Shown here piece after piece: positions 21,668 to 34,084 of a DNA stretch of 64,000 nucleotides; position 1 is the first letter of the stretch; each line of letters begins with the position of its first letter. Both the position numbers and the translations under genes were made by a program. The stretch is from Rotaria sp. Silwood1 (Eukaryota; Rotifera; Eurotatoria; Philodinida; Philodinidae): NCBI GenBank assembly GCA_905250075.1, contig CAJNOP010000325.1:1-64000 (forward strand). The letters are read 5' to 3'. The notes beneath the pieces were generated by a model. The model had not been told where the DNA came from. It did not search any database and saw only the letters and a program-made list of their open reading frames with translations.

Positions 21668-24600
21668 ATGCTTCCATCAAGAGGTTCAACTCAAAAGAAA
21701 ACTGTTGAGGCAACATTTTCACAAAGAGTATGTTGAGTAATTGTTTTTGTTTGAACAATGATGTATATTCGTTTTTTTTCTAGACTGGTATGGTTTATAT
21801 CTTTAATATTATTGTTGGTACTGGTGCATTAGCTCTTCCGAAAGCTTTTCATGAAGGTGGTTATGTATTAAGTACTTTGTTATTATTAATACTTGGATTT
21901 TTTAGGTAAAAGTTTTTTCAACAAAAAAATTTTTATAATTTTGATGAGATTTTGTGTTCTAGTTATGTTACGGCGACATATATGATTGAAGCAATGGCTA
22001 TTGCAAACTTTATGAAAAGAAAAATAGTAAATCGCGTATGTTTAATTTACTTATTTGATTTCAATGTGATCGTATGAATTTTTATTTAGCGTCTTGATAC
22101 AATTATATCAACAACAAGCGATGAAGAAGAAAATATTGATGGATCAGATCAAGCTTCGTTGTTACCTAGAGCCATCAATGATGATGGTAAATATTTCACA
22201 TTACTATTATGATTAATTATTGCTTATATTTGATATAGATGTATATGTTTCAACAGGAACTGAAGAACGACATGATTTTGATATTGTCGAAAAAGTTGAA
22301 ATGGTCAGTGAGAGCAGATGTGAAGTTTACTGTCTTTTTACATTTAAGAGAAAAAAATATAATATTTATTTCATTAGAATAGAAAAAAAGAAAAGAAACG
22401 GTTCTGTTTGAAAATTTAAAACAGCGACTTTTTTTACGATAGATTATGCATAGAATGAGATAGGAATGTATAGTTTTTTACATTAGAAAGAGAAAAACAT
22501 GAAAGATTTTTCGAGGTGAAATCTAAAAGGTCAAACACTGTGTACTTTATGATAAACTCTCGAAAATTATCAGATGTTTCAGAGGTTCTTCGTATGAAGG
22601 ATACTATTCGAATAGAATTTTGAATGTTTATAACACAGTTCATTCTGTATACATCTCTGTGCAGACAAATTAATTTTTTTTATGTAAAAGATACATCAGT
22701 AAATTATTTAAAGTAACTATCGAAAAAATTCTTTTGACTAGTTTCAATGAATTTTTAGAAAAATAGCTAATTTCAGTTATATGAAAGTAACAAAAAGGTA
22801 CAATACGATGTGTTTATACACTATAATAACTAATAGATCAAACGATGTTGCAAAGATAAGTTCATTATTGAAACTCAGTTAATGCTCCTTGAGACAGACA
22901 AAGTGATGCTTGTAATATTCAAAAATTGTCAGTAAAAACAAAAAAATAAGCAAAAGATGATTAGTCATTTGACAAAGAAGTTCATTGTATTCAAAAATTT
23001 CTTTCAAAAATCGATTTTCTTAAATCAACGAGACCTTTTACTTTGTACAGAAATTAGCTATGCATTTGTTGGGCAAAAAAACTCAAATTTTCTTTGTTTC
23101 ATCAGTACAAATCAACAGAATTTTTCCTAGAACTCGTGTAGATAATTCAATGGTGTATCTTTTGTAAAAACAAATTAAGAATTTATCATTTGTTTACGAG
23201 TATCTGTAAAATTGCAAATACTATCAAAACTGCAAAAAAGAAATAGAATTCAAAATGGATATCATACGAACACTTGGGCTATTACAAGTTAGGATTCACA
23301 AAATCCTAAACTCACAGCTCCCTAATTGCTTGATTTCGTTTATACAATTTTGCTTAAACGAGATAGTTTACAATTAAATATCAAGATAGCCAAAGGTTAC
23401 TTTTTGGTACGCGTTAAAAGAACTGCGAACTATACCCGACATTCATGATTATTTTGATTTTAATTCTGAAAGATAATGAGAGTCATTTTGATATTTATCT
23501 GTAAAATCTCTTGTTTAAGGTGTGTATATTTGAATATAATAATTTCCTCATTATAATCAAAAAATAAATTAGTTTCTCATAGGAAAATCTTTCTATTTCT
23601 TTTTGAACTACTTTAGGGTGAAATGGCAGATATGTTTTTGAATAAATGTAAGTTTATTTCATCTATTGATTTATTTTCATTGCTGGGTTTTATCGTAGTG
23701 GGCTTAGTGATATTTTATTTTTGTATATCATTGTACCTCTTCGGAGATTTGGCAATTTATGGTTCAGCTGTACCAAAATCAATTCGTGATGTTATTTGGT
23801 TTGTTGTCCTAAATCAATCGGTTTTTTTTTTGAAGTAAAAGCCTATTTTTATATTTCAGCACATATGAACCAATTAATTGTACAAATATCACGATAAATG
23901 ATTTATGTTGGGCAAGTTCTTCATTAACACGGCATCATGTTTATCAAATATTTGTAGTAAGATATTTAAGATAAAAGAATCAAGATACATTTCTTATAGT
24001 ACATATTTAGGCAACATTTTTTTGTACATTGGGTATATTTGTTTTTGGTAATGCACAAAAGACAAAATTTCTTCAGATAGTAACAACTCTATGTCGTTGG
24101 ACAGGTAATTAATAATTTGAATTATTTGATTTTTTTTCTTTCGTATCAAGCTACCAAAAACATTCTTTCAACTCAATTATTATAGAGAAATCATAAAATA
24201 TTTGCTGTGAAACTCAGATAATATTTTTTTTTCCAAGAACTATATAGTAATTGTAAATTTTAAATTGAAGTTTTACGGTTCTTCCTCATAGTAATGAAGC
24301 AGAGGAGGAAATACCAAGAGTTATTGGATTCGCCTCCATAGCAGTCGAAGATAACAGACATCAGAATCAATTGCTAGAGTTCGTTAGCAATGGAAAAAGC
24401 ACTGAATAGCTAGAATACATTTGTCAATGTTCTAAATACTATAATTGTAACACTATAAATGTTAAATTACGAAGAACCGAATATGAAAATGCATAGCGAC
24501 AAGGCAAAAACAAAAACAAAAAATCTGTTCGAAATGAAGAAATAAATAAGACCGATTGTTTCCATGCTGCACTAACAAGCTTTTATTCATCATTATTTTT

Positions 24601-25441
24601 AGCTTTTCTCTCCATGATTATTCTATGTATTGTTCATCTTGCCAAACGATCAAGTAGTGAACATCCAAATCCAATTCATCCACCTGTATTTCATTTTCGT
24701 AGTCTTCCACGACTTTTTGGTATTTGTGTATACAGTTTTGTATGTATCCTTTGTATTATTTGTTTTGTTTTTTGTTAATTTCGATTATTTAAGATGTGTC
24801 ATCATTCAATTCCAAGTATAATAGCACCAATACGTTCAAAAGATAAACTTAAATCTTTATTTGCATATGATTATATATGTATAGCATTATTTTATTTATT
24901 ATTATCTTTAACAGCTATATTTACATTTGACACATTTGAAGATCTTTATACATTAAATTTTCGTCCAACAACACGATGTGCTCATTCAAACGTTGATGTA
25001 CCGAAAGTATTAGCTTATTTTATAGCATTATTTCCTGTATTTACATTAAGTTCAAGTTTTCCAATAATTGGTATTACATTAAGAAATAATCTTGAAACTG
25101 TATTAAAATCATGTGTAAATGTTAAACGAAAACAACGTATTGTACTTGTTGTATTTGTTCTTTTATTACCTTGTACAGTTAGTATACTAATAGAAAATAT
25201 TAATTTTCTTGTTGGTTTTACTGGTTCATATGCTGGTGTAGCTGTACAATATGTTATACCAGCATTATTAGTTTATAATGCACGACGTCAAGCACAAGTT
25301 AAACATCGTCAACCAATACATTTTGTTAATCAATCATTTTTTCAAAATAAATATTGGGTTTTTTGTGTACTTTTATGGGCATGGGCAGCTATTATTGTTA
25401 TAACAATATATAATATACTTCCATCGAGTATTTTTATGTAA
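21668..25441 (+). CDS. TMEM104: TMEM104 homologue, SLC38-like multipass membrane protein
   Basis: Eleven exons: 21668-21727, 21784-21905, 21963-22035, 22090-22186, 22239-22303, 23617-23647, 23699-23798, 23860-23953, 24011-24104, 24603-24739 and 24794-25441, giving 506 residues (human 496). Diagnostic blocks run in order: 'MVYIFNIIVGTGALALPKAF', 'EKVEMGEMADMFLNK', 'LYLFGDLAIYGSAVPKS', 'NAQKTKFLQIVTTLCRW', 'MCHHSIPSIIAPIRSKDKL', 'LFPVFTLSSSFPIIGITLRN' and 'GSYAGVAVQYVIPALLVYN'. The family belongs to the amino-acid/auxin permease fold with about ten or eleven membrane spans; its substrate is not established. The end of exon 7 is ambiguous: ending at 23798 gives '..RDVIC', matching human '..QVTC'. 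Introns 5 (1313 bp) and 9 (498 bp) are far longer than the others (about 50 bp). Confidence 0.93.
22304..23616 (+). other. Unusually long TMEM104 intron
   Basis: This 1.3-kb intron has a GTCAGT donor and a TTTAG acceptor. It interrupts the otherwise contiguous 'VEM|GEMADMF' block. No open frame, inverted terminal repeat or duplicated flank was recognised inside it. Confidence 0.55.
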
Positions 25442-25834
25442 TTTATTAATCAGTAACGATTTATTTTCTTTTGGTAATTTTTATGTAATTAATACAAAGT
25501 ATGACATTTATATTTTGATATTATGTTTGAATAACAACTATGCTGATCAAATTTATAGTAAATAGTCATATAAAATCATTTTTGTTATTATTGTTATTTT
25601 TGTTTTGTTGTTGTTCTTCTTGTTTTTGTTGTTGTTCTTTTCACAACGAATGAAAAAATATGTATGGAGAACGTTTTCAAAACTTTAAGATTCAATTATG
25701 TATTTGAATATAGCTTTCATCGATCGTCAAAGTTGAATTATACTTTTTTTTCTTAGATTTGCTCTTTTATCATGTGTGAATTGATTGCAATTCCGAGAGA
25801 AATAAAAATAGCTTCTTTTCTTTTGTATATTTCA

Positions 25835-26457
25835 ATACATCGATGTCTGAAACTACCAACTTCAAAAATTTTGGCGTCCAAAATGCTTTTTTTTTCGATA
25901 ATTAATCAATATCAACTTTTTATCACTGGCGTTTGCTTATGAGAAAAAAAACCAGCCAAAAATAGTCTGCAAAAGTTGTGCTTGTTGTAATTTCAGCGAA
26001 TCAATCATTTGTTTTATTGATTATATTGGAAGATAAAGAATTACAAAACGAAAAAACTAAGCTATTTCAATATAATACCATGTTGACCAACTCAAGTCTA
26101 ATAGGATCAATATTTTTCAAAAATGTTCTTTCGATGAGTCCTAAAAAGTTCATTTGATAAAAATCTATCGCATGTCAAAATTCATCACCAGACAGCATCA
26201 AACTGAACAATATGATATCATATGGAAATAACTTGTTTTATTCAGTTTTCAATTCTCTATTTTGTAGTATGATATATATTAAAAATCCGAATGATTTGCT
26301 GATATACAAACGAGCACATGGTTTACAGGGTATTTTCTTGCTGTTTTTTTTTCTCATAAGCATATGATAGTGATAAAAAGTTGGTATTGACTAACTTTTG
26401 AAAAAAAAGATATTCGGCACCAAGATTTTTAGAGTGATGGTTTCAGACACCGATGCA
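25835..26457. repeat. Long imperfect palindrome, ~310-bp arms
   Basis: The left half is repeated as the reverse complement in the right half over almost its whole length. Matching landmarks are 'catcgatgtctgaaac' (25838) against 'gtttcagacaccgatg' (26440), 'aactttttatcac' with 'gcttatgagaaaaaaaa', and 'tcagc(g/a)aatcatt'. The centre lies near 26145. Identity looks like roughly three quarters. There is no coding frame. It is best explained as an aged foldback element or an inverted duplication; an RNA from it would form a very long hairpin. Confidence 0.7.
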
Positions 26458-28869
26458 TGGAGTACATACTCGATGATCTCAAGATTGCTTTCGTAATATT
26501 TATTAAAGTCCGCTGCTTTTCTCTCAAGTAAACACTCTGGTACTTATGATAGAAGACCTATGTATTCTAATATGTCTCAGCATATGAAAGTATAACTGTA
26601 ACAATCAGTTTTATCACATTCGTTTAAAATGATGGTTATAAAGAACATGAGTAGAACTGTTTGCTAATAAACACTACTCATATGAAAGTTTTTCCGCATT
26701 CAATAAAATCTACTATGAAAACGACTATGATTACTAATCTCTTTTTAAAGTTCGATGAAATTTCACTATTTAAAGATATAGTCTGTTCATGTATAGTCGT
26801 TCGTTGAGATAATGCAAAAGATACTCCGGAATTGCACACTTGTGAAGAAATATGAACATGATGGACAAGTACTGTGAATTTAGGCTATATAATGCAACAA
26901 CGAACTTTTACTCTCATTAGAATACAGAATCGGAAGACGTGAACGAGATCTGGAGATTCCGATTGCTTTCTTCGATCAAATGATGCACGCAAAGCAAATG
27001 AATGAAAATAGTTTTTACTTCGCGAAACTTTATAATTTCTGGTTATATAGTAGCGTAGGTTTGCATATGCGATCGATTTTTCATGTTCTTATTTTTGAAA
27101 TCATAAAGAATAGCTTAAATTTTAAGTTTTCAGTGATCTCTAATAGTTAATACCTAAATTATGAATTTGAAAACTTCAGAAGCTTTCATGAAATATGCTT
27201 ATTTTTCTACGACTTTTCGTATCAATCACTATTTGACTGTGAAGTTCCTTCAAAAAACATTAAAACTTCACATATATTTTCATGTGCAAACCTTTTCAAC
27301 TCATCGTCTAAGTTGAACGATACGATCTAAATATGAGCATTGACGATGCCATATAACTGTCTGCAGAATTACAAGAAAATACGGTTCGTTTAGATGACAT
27401 GCTACACTGTAAACAGCCGTATACGGCAGAGGCACGATGAAAATATAGATGGTGTATCAGTTAACATCAGTATCATCAATGATACAAGTATTCATTCATA
27501 TATACTTTCAAGATCGCATTTAAATAATATGTTTCTTGCTGAAAATCAAGAAAAAAAACTTGACAGAATATTTAATTATTATTTTTGTGAATTCTAATAA
27601 AAATGATCTCCCGATGAACGCAACTGTTCTAGAACAAGTTCGAAAATTCTCTTTCACCTTTAAATGACGGAATACTATTCTTGAGGTTATCCGGTACAGT
27701 AATTAGATGTGGTTTGTCACCGCATATCACATGACAATATAATCGTATAATGCCATATAAAGAAACGACATTTATTTATATCGCACAACATCAATCAATA
27801 TTTCAGACTCATAGTTCAAAAAACCTACTAGATATCATAGTTAATTTCATACTTTTATTTTTATATAAATAATTAATTATTGAATTGACTTAAAATCATC
27901 GAATTGATCGTTAAAAAGTTATACATATGAGAAATTTTAGTAATGCACAAAAAACCGAATGTTTTATTTGAATAAGAATATTTATCGGAAGAAATGTTCT
28001 AGAAATTGAAAAGTGTTTTTTTGACATATGTTATATAATTTATGATGATGCGAACAAAGAATGTAGATTTATTGTTCGAGTTGATATCACATGACTGGAG
28101 TGCTGAACAAATACAAATATATATATATATATAGCTAGATATCAGCAGTTTACATCCTTATCTATCATAAAAGTTTCTTTTGATAAGCTATGTTATTGTC
28201 CTGTAAAATTCAAAATATACAATCTTACAAAACAACAATTTTATGATAAAACTGAAAATAATTTATATATATAATTCGTAAAGATTTTTAGTTTAAATTT
28301 GTAATCATTATGGTTCACATACATCATAAATTGTTTAATAGATGAAGATTCTATTAGTTTATTTATCAAAATAATAACTTTTATAAAATTAAAATATGAA
28401 AATTTGAATGATACAACTACTTTGTCGTCTAAATAAGATCGAAAATATCATAAGAAAAAAAGCTTCATCATATTTCTAAACTAAGAAATTTTAGAAAACA
28501 TATTTTTCTCTAAATTTGTTATTTCAAAATAAAAATTGATTACTACATCTAGAACATTCGAGTATAAACTTCGATGAAATGAACTCTTTTATAGATAAAT
28601 TCAAATGTTTATTATTACCAATATCTATCAATTAATGCTATTCTTTTATGTCTATACATCATTTACACTATGAGAAAAGGTCAATGCTCGATTTCTTTTC
28701 TTCTGTTTTATTTTTTTTTTCTACTTTGCCATATCATTGTGATGGTATAGAAGACTCCATATTTAACATTGTGTTACTTGATTCGTTCTTTTTCTATACT
28801 ATAGGTTTTTTTTTCTTTGCGTTCTATACTGAGTTTATTAACTGCGTAGAATCGATACGTAATCATGGG

Positions 28870-28937
28870 CCTTCTCTTTCTTTCGAGTCGAGCATGCAGG
28901 CTGTATGAGGGCCAAACTCGAAGGAAAGAAAAAACCT
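28870..28937. promoter_or_regulatory. Hairpin upstream of the ferritin promoter
   Basis: 'tctttctttcgagt' pairs with 'actcgaaggaaaga' across about 25 bp ('cgagcatgcaggctgtatga' region), 30-100 bp upstream of the ferritin TATA box. It could be a paired transcription-factor site; its role is unknown. Confidence 0.4.
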
Positions 28938-28969
28938 TCGCTTCTTTTTTCTCTTTACTCTTCTCTTTC

Positions 28970-28977
28970 TATATAAA
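28970..28977 (+). promoter_or_regulatory. TATA box of ferritin
   Basis: TATATAAA at 28970-28977 predicts a transcription start near 29000. That leaves the iron-responsive element at 29016-29056 within about 20-60 nt of the cap, where ferritin IREs act. Confidence 0.65.
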
Positions 28978-29015
28978 CGCATATACGCATCGATTTGGGT
29001 AGTTAGTCAGTTGGT

Positions 29016-29056
29016 CGATTTGTTTTGCAGCAGCAGTGACTGTTCGTTACAAGTCG
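29016..29056 (+). promoter_or_regulatory. Iron-responsive element in the ferritin 5' leader
   Basis: The hexaloop CAGTGA (29034-29039) sits on a five-pair upper stem, AGCAG (29029-29033) with CTGTT (29040-29044), one G-U pair included. The unpaired C bulge is at 29028, exactly five bases before the loop. The lower stem pairs TG/CG, is broken by a TT/TT internal loop, and continues as CGATTTGT (29016-29023) with ACAAGTCG (29049-29056). This is the canonical IRE layout bound by iron regulatory protein. In iron-poor cells the bound protein blocks translation of ferritin. Confidence 0.88.
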
Positions 29057-29130
29057 TGTCTAGTAAGCGCCATCAATTCTCAACACTTTATTTCAATATT
29101 AAATAAAAAAAACAAAACAAATATCAAATC

Positions 29131-30021
29131 ATGTCAATGGAACATAAAAATGATACTCAATTACAAAGTGGTCAACCAGATCGTCAAAAAGCTCCAGTAG
29201 CAGCCAATCAACCACGAGAAAATCTTGTTCGATTGTATGAATCTATTTTAAATTTAAAAAAAAAAAACAATTTCAAATCTATTCATATTTTCATTTTAGT
29301 AATTATCATGAAGATAATGAAGGTTTAATTAATCGACAAATTAATTTAGAATTATATGCAAGTTATGTTTATACGGCAATGGCACATCATTTCGATCGAC
29401 ATGATGTTGCATTAAAAGGTAAAATTTTGTTTTCATTTGAAAGAATTTATTCGTTTTGTTTTTTCTAGGTCATCATAAATTTTTCAAAAAAATGGCTGAA
29501 GAAGAACATGAACATGCAAATAAATTTATGGAATATCAAAATAAACGTGGTGGTACAATTGTTCTTTTGGATATTAAAGTATATTTTTTTTTTTATTAAT
29601 TTTATTAATTATAAATAATCATTATTTAAATAGAAACCGGTACAACAAAGCTGGAGCTCACCTCTTGAAGCACATGAAACAGCATTACAATTGGAAAAAG
29701 ATGTTTATCAAGCATTACTTGAATTACATGCATTTGCTTGTAAACATAAGTAAGATTATATTATTTATTTATGATTATTATTATTATTATTATTTAATTT
29801 ATTTAGTGATCCACATTTGTCTGATTATCTTGAAGAAGAATTTATTGAAGAACAGGTAATTAAATATTTGATATTCTTCTTTTGTTTTTTTTTTATAAAT
29901 TTATCTTTTTTATTTCAAGGTTAAATCAATCAAAGAATATGCTGGTTATATAACTAACTTACGTCGTGTTGGTCCTGGTCTTGGTGAATACATTTTTGAT
30001 AAAGAAGAACTTGATGATTAA
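29131..30021 (+). CDS. Ferritin heavy-chain-type subunit
   Basis: Six exons: 29131-29234, 29300-29418, 29469-29578, 29634-29749, 29807-29855 and 29920-30021, giving 199 residues. It forms the 24-subunit cytosolic iron-storage shell and oxidises Fe(II). The ferroxidase ligands of human H-ferritin are all present: E27 and Y34 in '[10 protein letters not shown]' (E52, Y59 here), E62 and H65 in 'EEEHEHA' (E87, H90), E107 in 'LEK' (E132) and Q141 in 'EEQVK' (Q166). An N-terminal extension of about 25 residues ([12 protein letters not shown]...) is hydrophilic and does not look like a signal or mitochondrial peptide. A TATA box and IRE precede it, so translation is probably iron-regulated. Confidence 0.96.
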
Positions 30022-32268
30022 GTCTCTTCCAAAAATCAATACGAACATTTTTTTTCTCCTTTTGATTCTACATATTTACATCATTTAAACAAAGCAAAAA
30101 AAAAAGCATTAACTAAGTTTTTCATCATATATAACTAATTGTGTTTGTGTTAATCGTTTGGTTGCTTAATACATATACAGTTTGTTTTTCGCTATCGTTT
30201 GAATATATGTTCACATATTTAAAAAAATAACAACAAAATTTTCTTCAAGATTAATATAAATATATATTTCATTGGAATATAGACGTACAGATTAGTTTGC
30301 TAAATCATTCTCATGTATATGTACATATGTGTGTGTGAGTGTGTTTCGGATGATTACACACAAGGTTTAAAGACCAAGACCAAGAACAAGAATCTTTCAA
30401 ATAGCCATTATTTAAAATATTATTATTGTAAAAAGAACATGTCTTTTTAATAGATAATCTAACGTTATCTTAATACAATGTACTGTTAACAAGGATTTTA
30501 CTTATCGGAGTTAAATAGATACGATGAATTGATAGGGATATTACAATTCGGATGAATATAAAAAGGGTTTTTTTAATTTGTATGCAGGGCTAAGTAAGCG
30601 ACACTGCGAACGATATAAAACGATGAAAATACGCGTCATGACATCGCCATTTTATGTAAACCCTTCAAATGCGATGACATATCGTGATGAAACATAAGGT
30701 AGTAATATGTCATTTAAGACGATTGAAAGTGATTGTTCCGGGCGAAAATGTTATTTATCGTCGATTATTATGATTTCAATATGAAACTAATACTAATTCT
30801 TGCTTTATGAATCAATTGTTTAAATTGATCGCTAAGATTTGTATAGGATGCGTTAAAACATTTTTTCAGCGAGGTAACGCTGTGACTTCAAATAATATCC
30901 ATAACATGAAGATAAGATGAATACGAACATTAAATAATTGCAAATAAGTCAATGTTGGTCTCCATTTTTTCCAAAACATATGAAATATATGTTTATATGT
31001 CCAGATCAGTTTTCCAGCGCTTTGTAATATTCATCATCGCATATGAGATGTAGTTTGAACTACCTCGTGAAAGAAATATTTCTCTGCTGATATTGTGTAA
31101 AATTTTAGGGTTTTCTTGAATTCCATACTGAAAAGTTGCCCCAATACTCACTATTTAGTATGGATGAGTTTCATTTTCGACACGTTTTAATTTGATATAA
31201 AATTTCTTGTTGATGCTATTTGTAATCACAGTATTATCCCGTAGGAAAACATTTTTATACAGCCTATACGATTGATCGTTTGTTTTTATAAATTAAGTTC
31301 ACAACAAGATAATTTATGTTACTTTTCGTATGATTAGAAAGATATTCACTAATTAGTTTGTCATTAATAGACAGGTGAAAGTGTGTACATTTTTACATAT
31401 GTCTATATCAATAAAACTTATTATCTCATATGAAATCTAGGAATATCTTTTTGGAATCCATCATCAATTGAAATATGTGTTGTTCATTATTTTATTTTCA
31501 AAAAAAAAAAAACATTAATTAGAAAAACACAAAGCACAACTGTTAAATTATCAACCAAAGCTTTATCTGGATTTAATCGTTAATTAAATAAAGAATATTT
31601 CTCTTGAATATAATTTGTATTGCACAGTATTGTCGTCAATCTATATATAACAGAAATAAAAAATGAAATAGATTTAAATTTTGTAAAACTTCTGATCTAA
31701 ACAACATTGAAATGCCATTGGGGAATCCAATACATACCACCCTATGCATTTATAAAACAGTTAAATAAAACCTTCATTCATCTTCTTCTTCATCTTCAAT
31801 TTGCTAAATTTAAAGTATTTGTAACTTCACCTTCAATCTTCATCTCCGTTATAATTGTTTCGATGATTTTTTTTTTTTCGTACGAATTATTTTCTTATTG
31901 AACTGAAAAATCATGTCTTCATATTTCAAATATCGAACAGACAGCTAGACACAGGAATACCAATATTCTATGATTCACCTATATACAGTAGGAGATATCG
32001 TACAGACAAAAAACACAAACAACTAATTGTTTTTTTAGTGGATTTTAAACTACGAAAATAGATTAATTATCAATAACTATAATTCTACAGGTGTAATTTA
32101 GATAAAGATGAACAAGAAGAAGGAATTAACTTCAACTAAATTACTTAATCTACTATACTACAAAACTATGATCATACTTTAAATTCATTTTTTGCTGTTA
32201 TTTATGAACGAGATCGACGGCCTATAAAAATAAAATCATTCATAAATAAACCATAATGATTAATATCA
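30022..32268. other. Intergenic interval without recognised features
   Basis: This interval separates ferritin and the convergently oriented Tra2-like gene. It includes the ferritin 3' region with short GT runs near 30329-30345. No gene or repeat structure was recognised. Confidence 0.5.
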
Positions 32269-33101
32269 TCATTTACGTGGTGGTGATCGTGATCGACTAG
32301 GATATCGACCTGATGACCTATAATTCTTTCGTGAATGTCGATTTTCACTATAAAACAACAAAAATAATAAATAGTACTAGAAAAAAAAAAGAAGATTTTC
32401 ACTTACGCTACTCCCATATAAATGCCTGGTGTTCGATCATGGGGTCTCTCAGTTAATGAAAAATCAACACGAATCTTTTGACCATCAATTTCCATTCCAT
32501 GTGTTTCTTTTTTTGCCTTTTAAATCAATAACATAAGAATAATCAAATTAAAAAAAAAAAAAGAATTTTTACTAACTTCTCTAGCATCTTCTAATCTATC
32601 ATAATAAATAAAACCAAAACCACGAGATCGACCAGTCTTTAAAAAAGATTTATCTTACAAAATTAATAATGAAAAACGATGAAAAACTTACTCCTCGATC
32701 ATAAACAACATGAATATTATTAATTCGTCCAAATTTTGAAAAAATTCGTTGAATAACACGTTCTTCTGTACGTGATGATAATCCGAAAACACCGAGAACT
32801 TTACTTGGTGCTGGATTAAGACGTTCGATATCATCTTTGGTATCATGTTCATTACTACGACTTCGATATTGTCGAGATGAAACAGGTGATCGATGATGTC
32901 GTCGATGAACCCGATGTGATGATCTTTAAACGAAAAAAACAAAAAAAAAAAATTCACAGTCGAGATTTTTTGCAAAAAACAAAAAAACAAATAATAACCT
33001 TGATCGAGATCGACTACGTGTAATTGATCGACGCGGCTAGAAATGAAGAAAATATAATGAAATATATTGATATGAAATAACTGTATATGTATAATTACCA
33101 T
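32269..33101 (-). CDS. Tra2-type RS/RRM splicing regulator
   Basis: Six coding exons on the minus strand: 33099-33101 (ATG only), 32999-33036, 32692-32923, 32577-32636, 32407-32516 and 32269-32347, giving 173 residues. A short N-terminal RS region ([12 protein letters not shown]) precedes one RRM. RNP2 is 'VLGVFGL' (56-62) and RNP1 is 'RGFGFIYY' (96-103). The Tra2-specific linker '[22 protein letters not shown]' type block follows, then a short C-terminal RS tail (SRSRSPPRK). Tra2 proteins bind purine-rich exonic enhancers and promote exon inclusion in the nucleus. The protein is shorter than vertebrate (~280) or fly Tra2, mostly through reduced RS tails. A coding exon consisting only of the start codon is odd; an alternative upstream start was not found. 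Confidence 0.88.
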
Positions 33102-34084
33102 TGCTTTCAAAGAAGAAATTTTTGATGAAATGCAAAGCTTATTAATGTTCTACTTCCGTTGTCAATAGTGATTATTACTGGGAATAGACATATTTTATTT
33201 TCTTATATGTAATTATAAATTTAATTTCTAAAATAGAATTTTCGTAAAATTAATAAAAATTAATTAGAATTGACATTTTTATTTTTAATTCGAACTCTCC
33301 GATATTCAGCGCTACCTATCGACAACTGAATTTTATTTAATTGTTAATCGATGAATATGAATCTATATGTTCATAATAAAAATATAGTCATTGATTAGAG
33401 AACATTGTAAGACGAGTTTCTTTATCCTACGCTACATTTTATAGGATCCTTCTTTTCATTGCATGTTTGACAAGGCTAAAACTTGTTTATGTATGAATTA
33501 GATACGATGCTAAATATCATAGACGTACTATTTATACAAAAATTATTTACAATAATCATATTTTCTTGTTCTTTTGCTATATGGAATAATAAATAATCTA
33601 TTATTAATTTGACTTGATATTGTTGATCAATTGAACTCTGATCACTATGTAATAAGTTTGAATAAAGGATAAGCAACTGTTACAAGTACATTCGGAGTTC
33701 TATTTGTTTTTATTCAACTTGGTTTGTCAGCTACTAGTGTTTTTTCACAATTCATCTAATGATTTGAATCAAAATAATAAAGAAGTGTTAAGGATGATGA
33801 ATGCCTGGAGCTAGTACACTTATTCGCTAATCTTCCTTCCTTCTTTTTTTATTAAAGAAATTTTTTTTTCTATCGAAAATAATTAAACTAATTTACAAAC
33901 GATCAAATGTCTTACAAAAACAATATCATTACTCTGACTTCTAGTGTCCTCTATAAGATGACCCAGTATTATATGTAAGAATTAAACCAATAAAATTCAA
34001 GAATGAACAATGGTAGTCTTCTTGTTTAGTTAGTCAGAATTTAACGTGTCTTCTTGTCAAAAAAATTTAAAAAAAATCAAAACC
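33102..34084. other. Divergent intergenic region
   Basis: About 1 kb between the divergently transcribed Tra2-like and SMARCD genes, probably holding both promoters. No TATA box was singled out. Confidence 0.4.

Larger units (their letters stand above)
25442..28969. other. Intergenic interval with one long palindrome
   Basis: No gene is supported between TMEM104 and ferritin. The interval contains the palindrome at 25835-26457, a short (TA)n run near 28121-28133 and a hairpin near 28870-28937. The remainder is AT-rich and featureless. Confidence 0.55.

Noticed and set aside
28648-28908. 86-codon frame upstream of ferritin
   Set aside because: Phe-rich translation of a pyrimidine-rich region; it overlaps the promoter hairpin and has no recognisable content.
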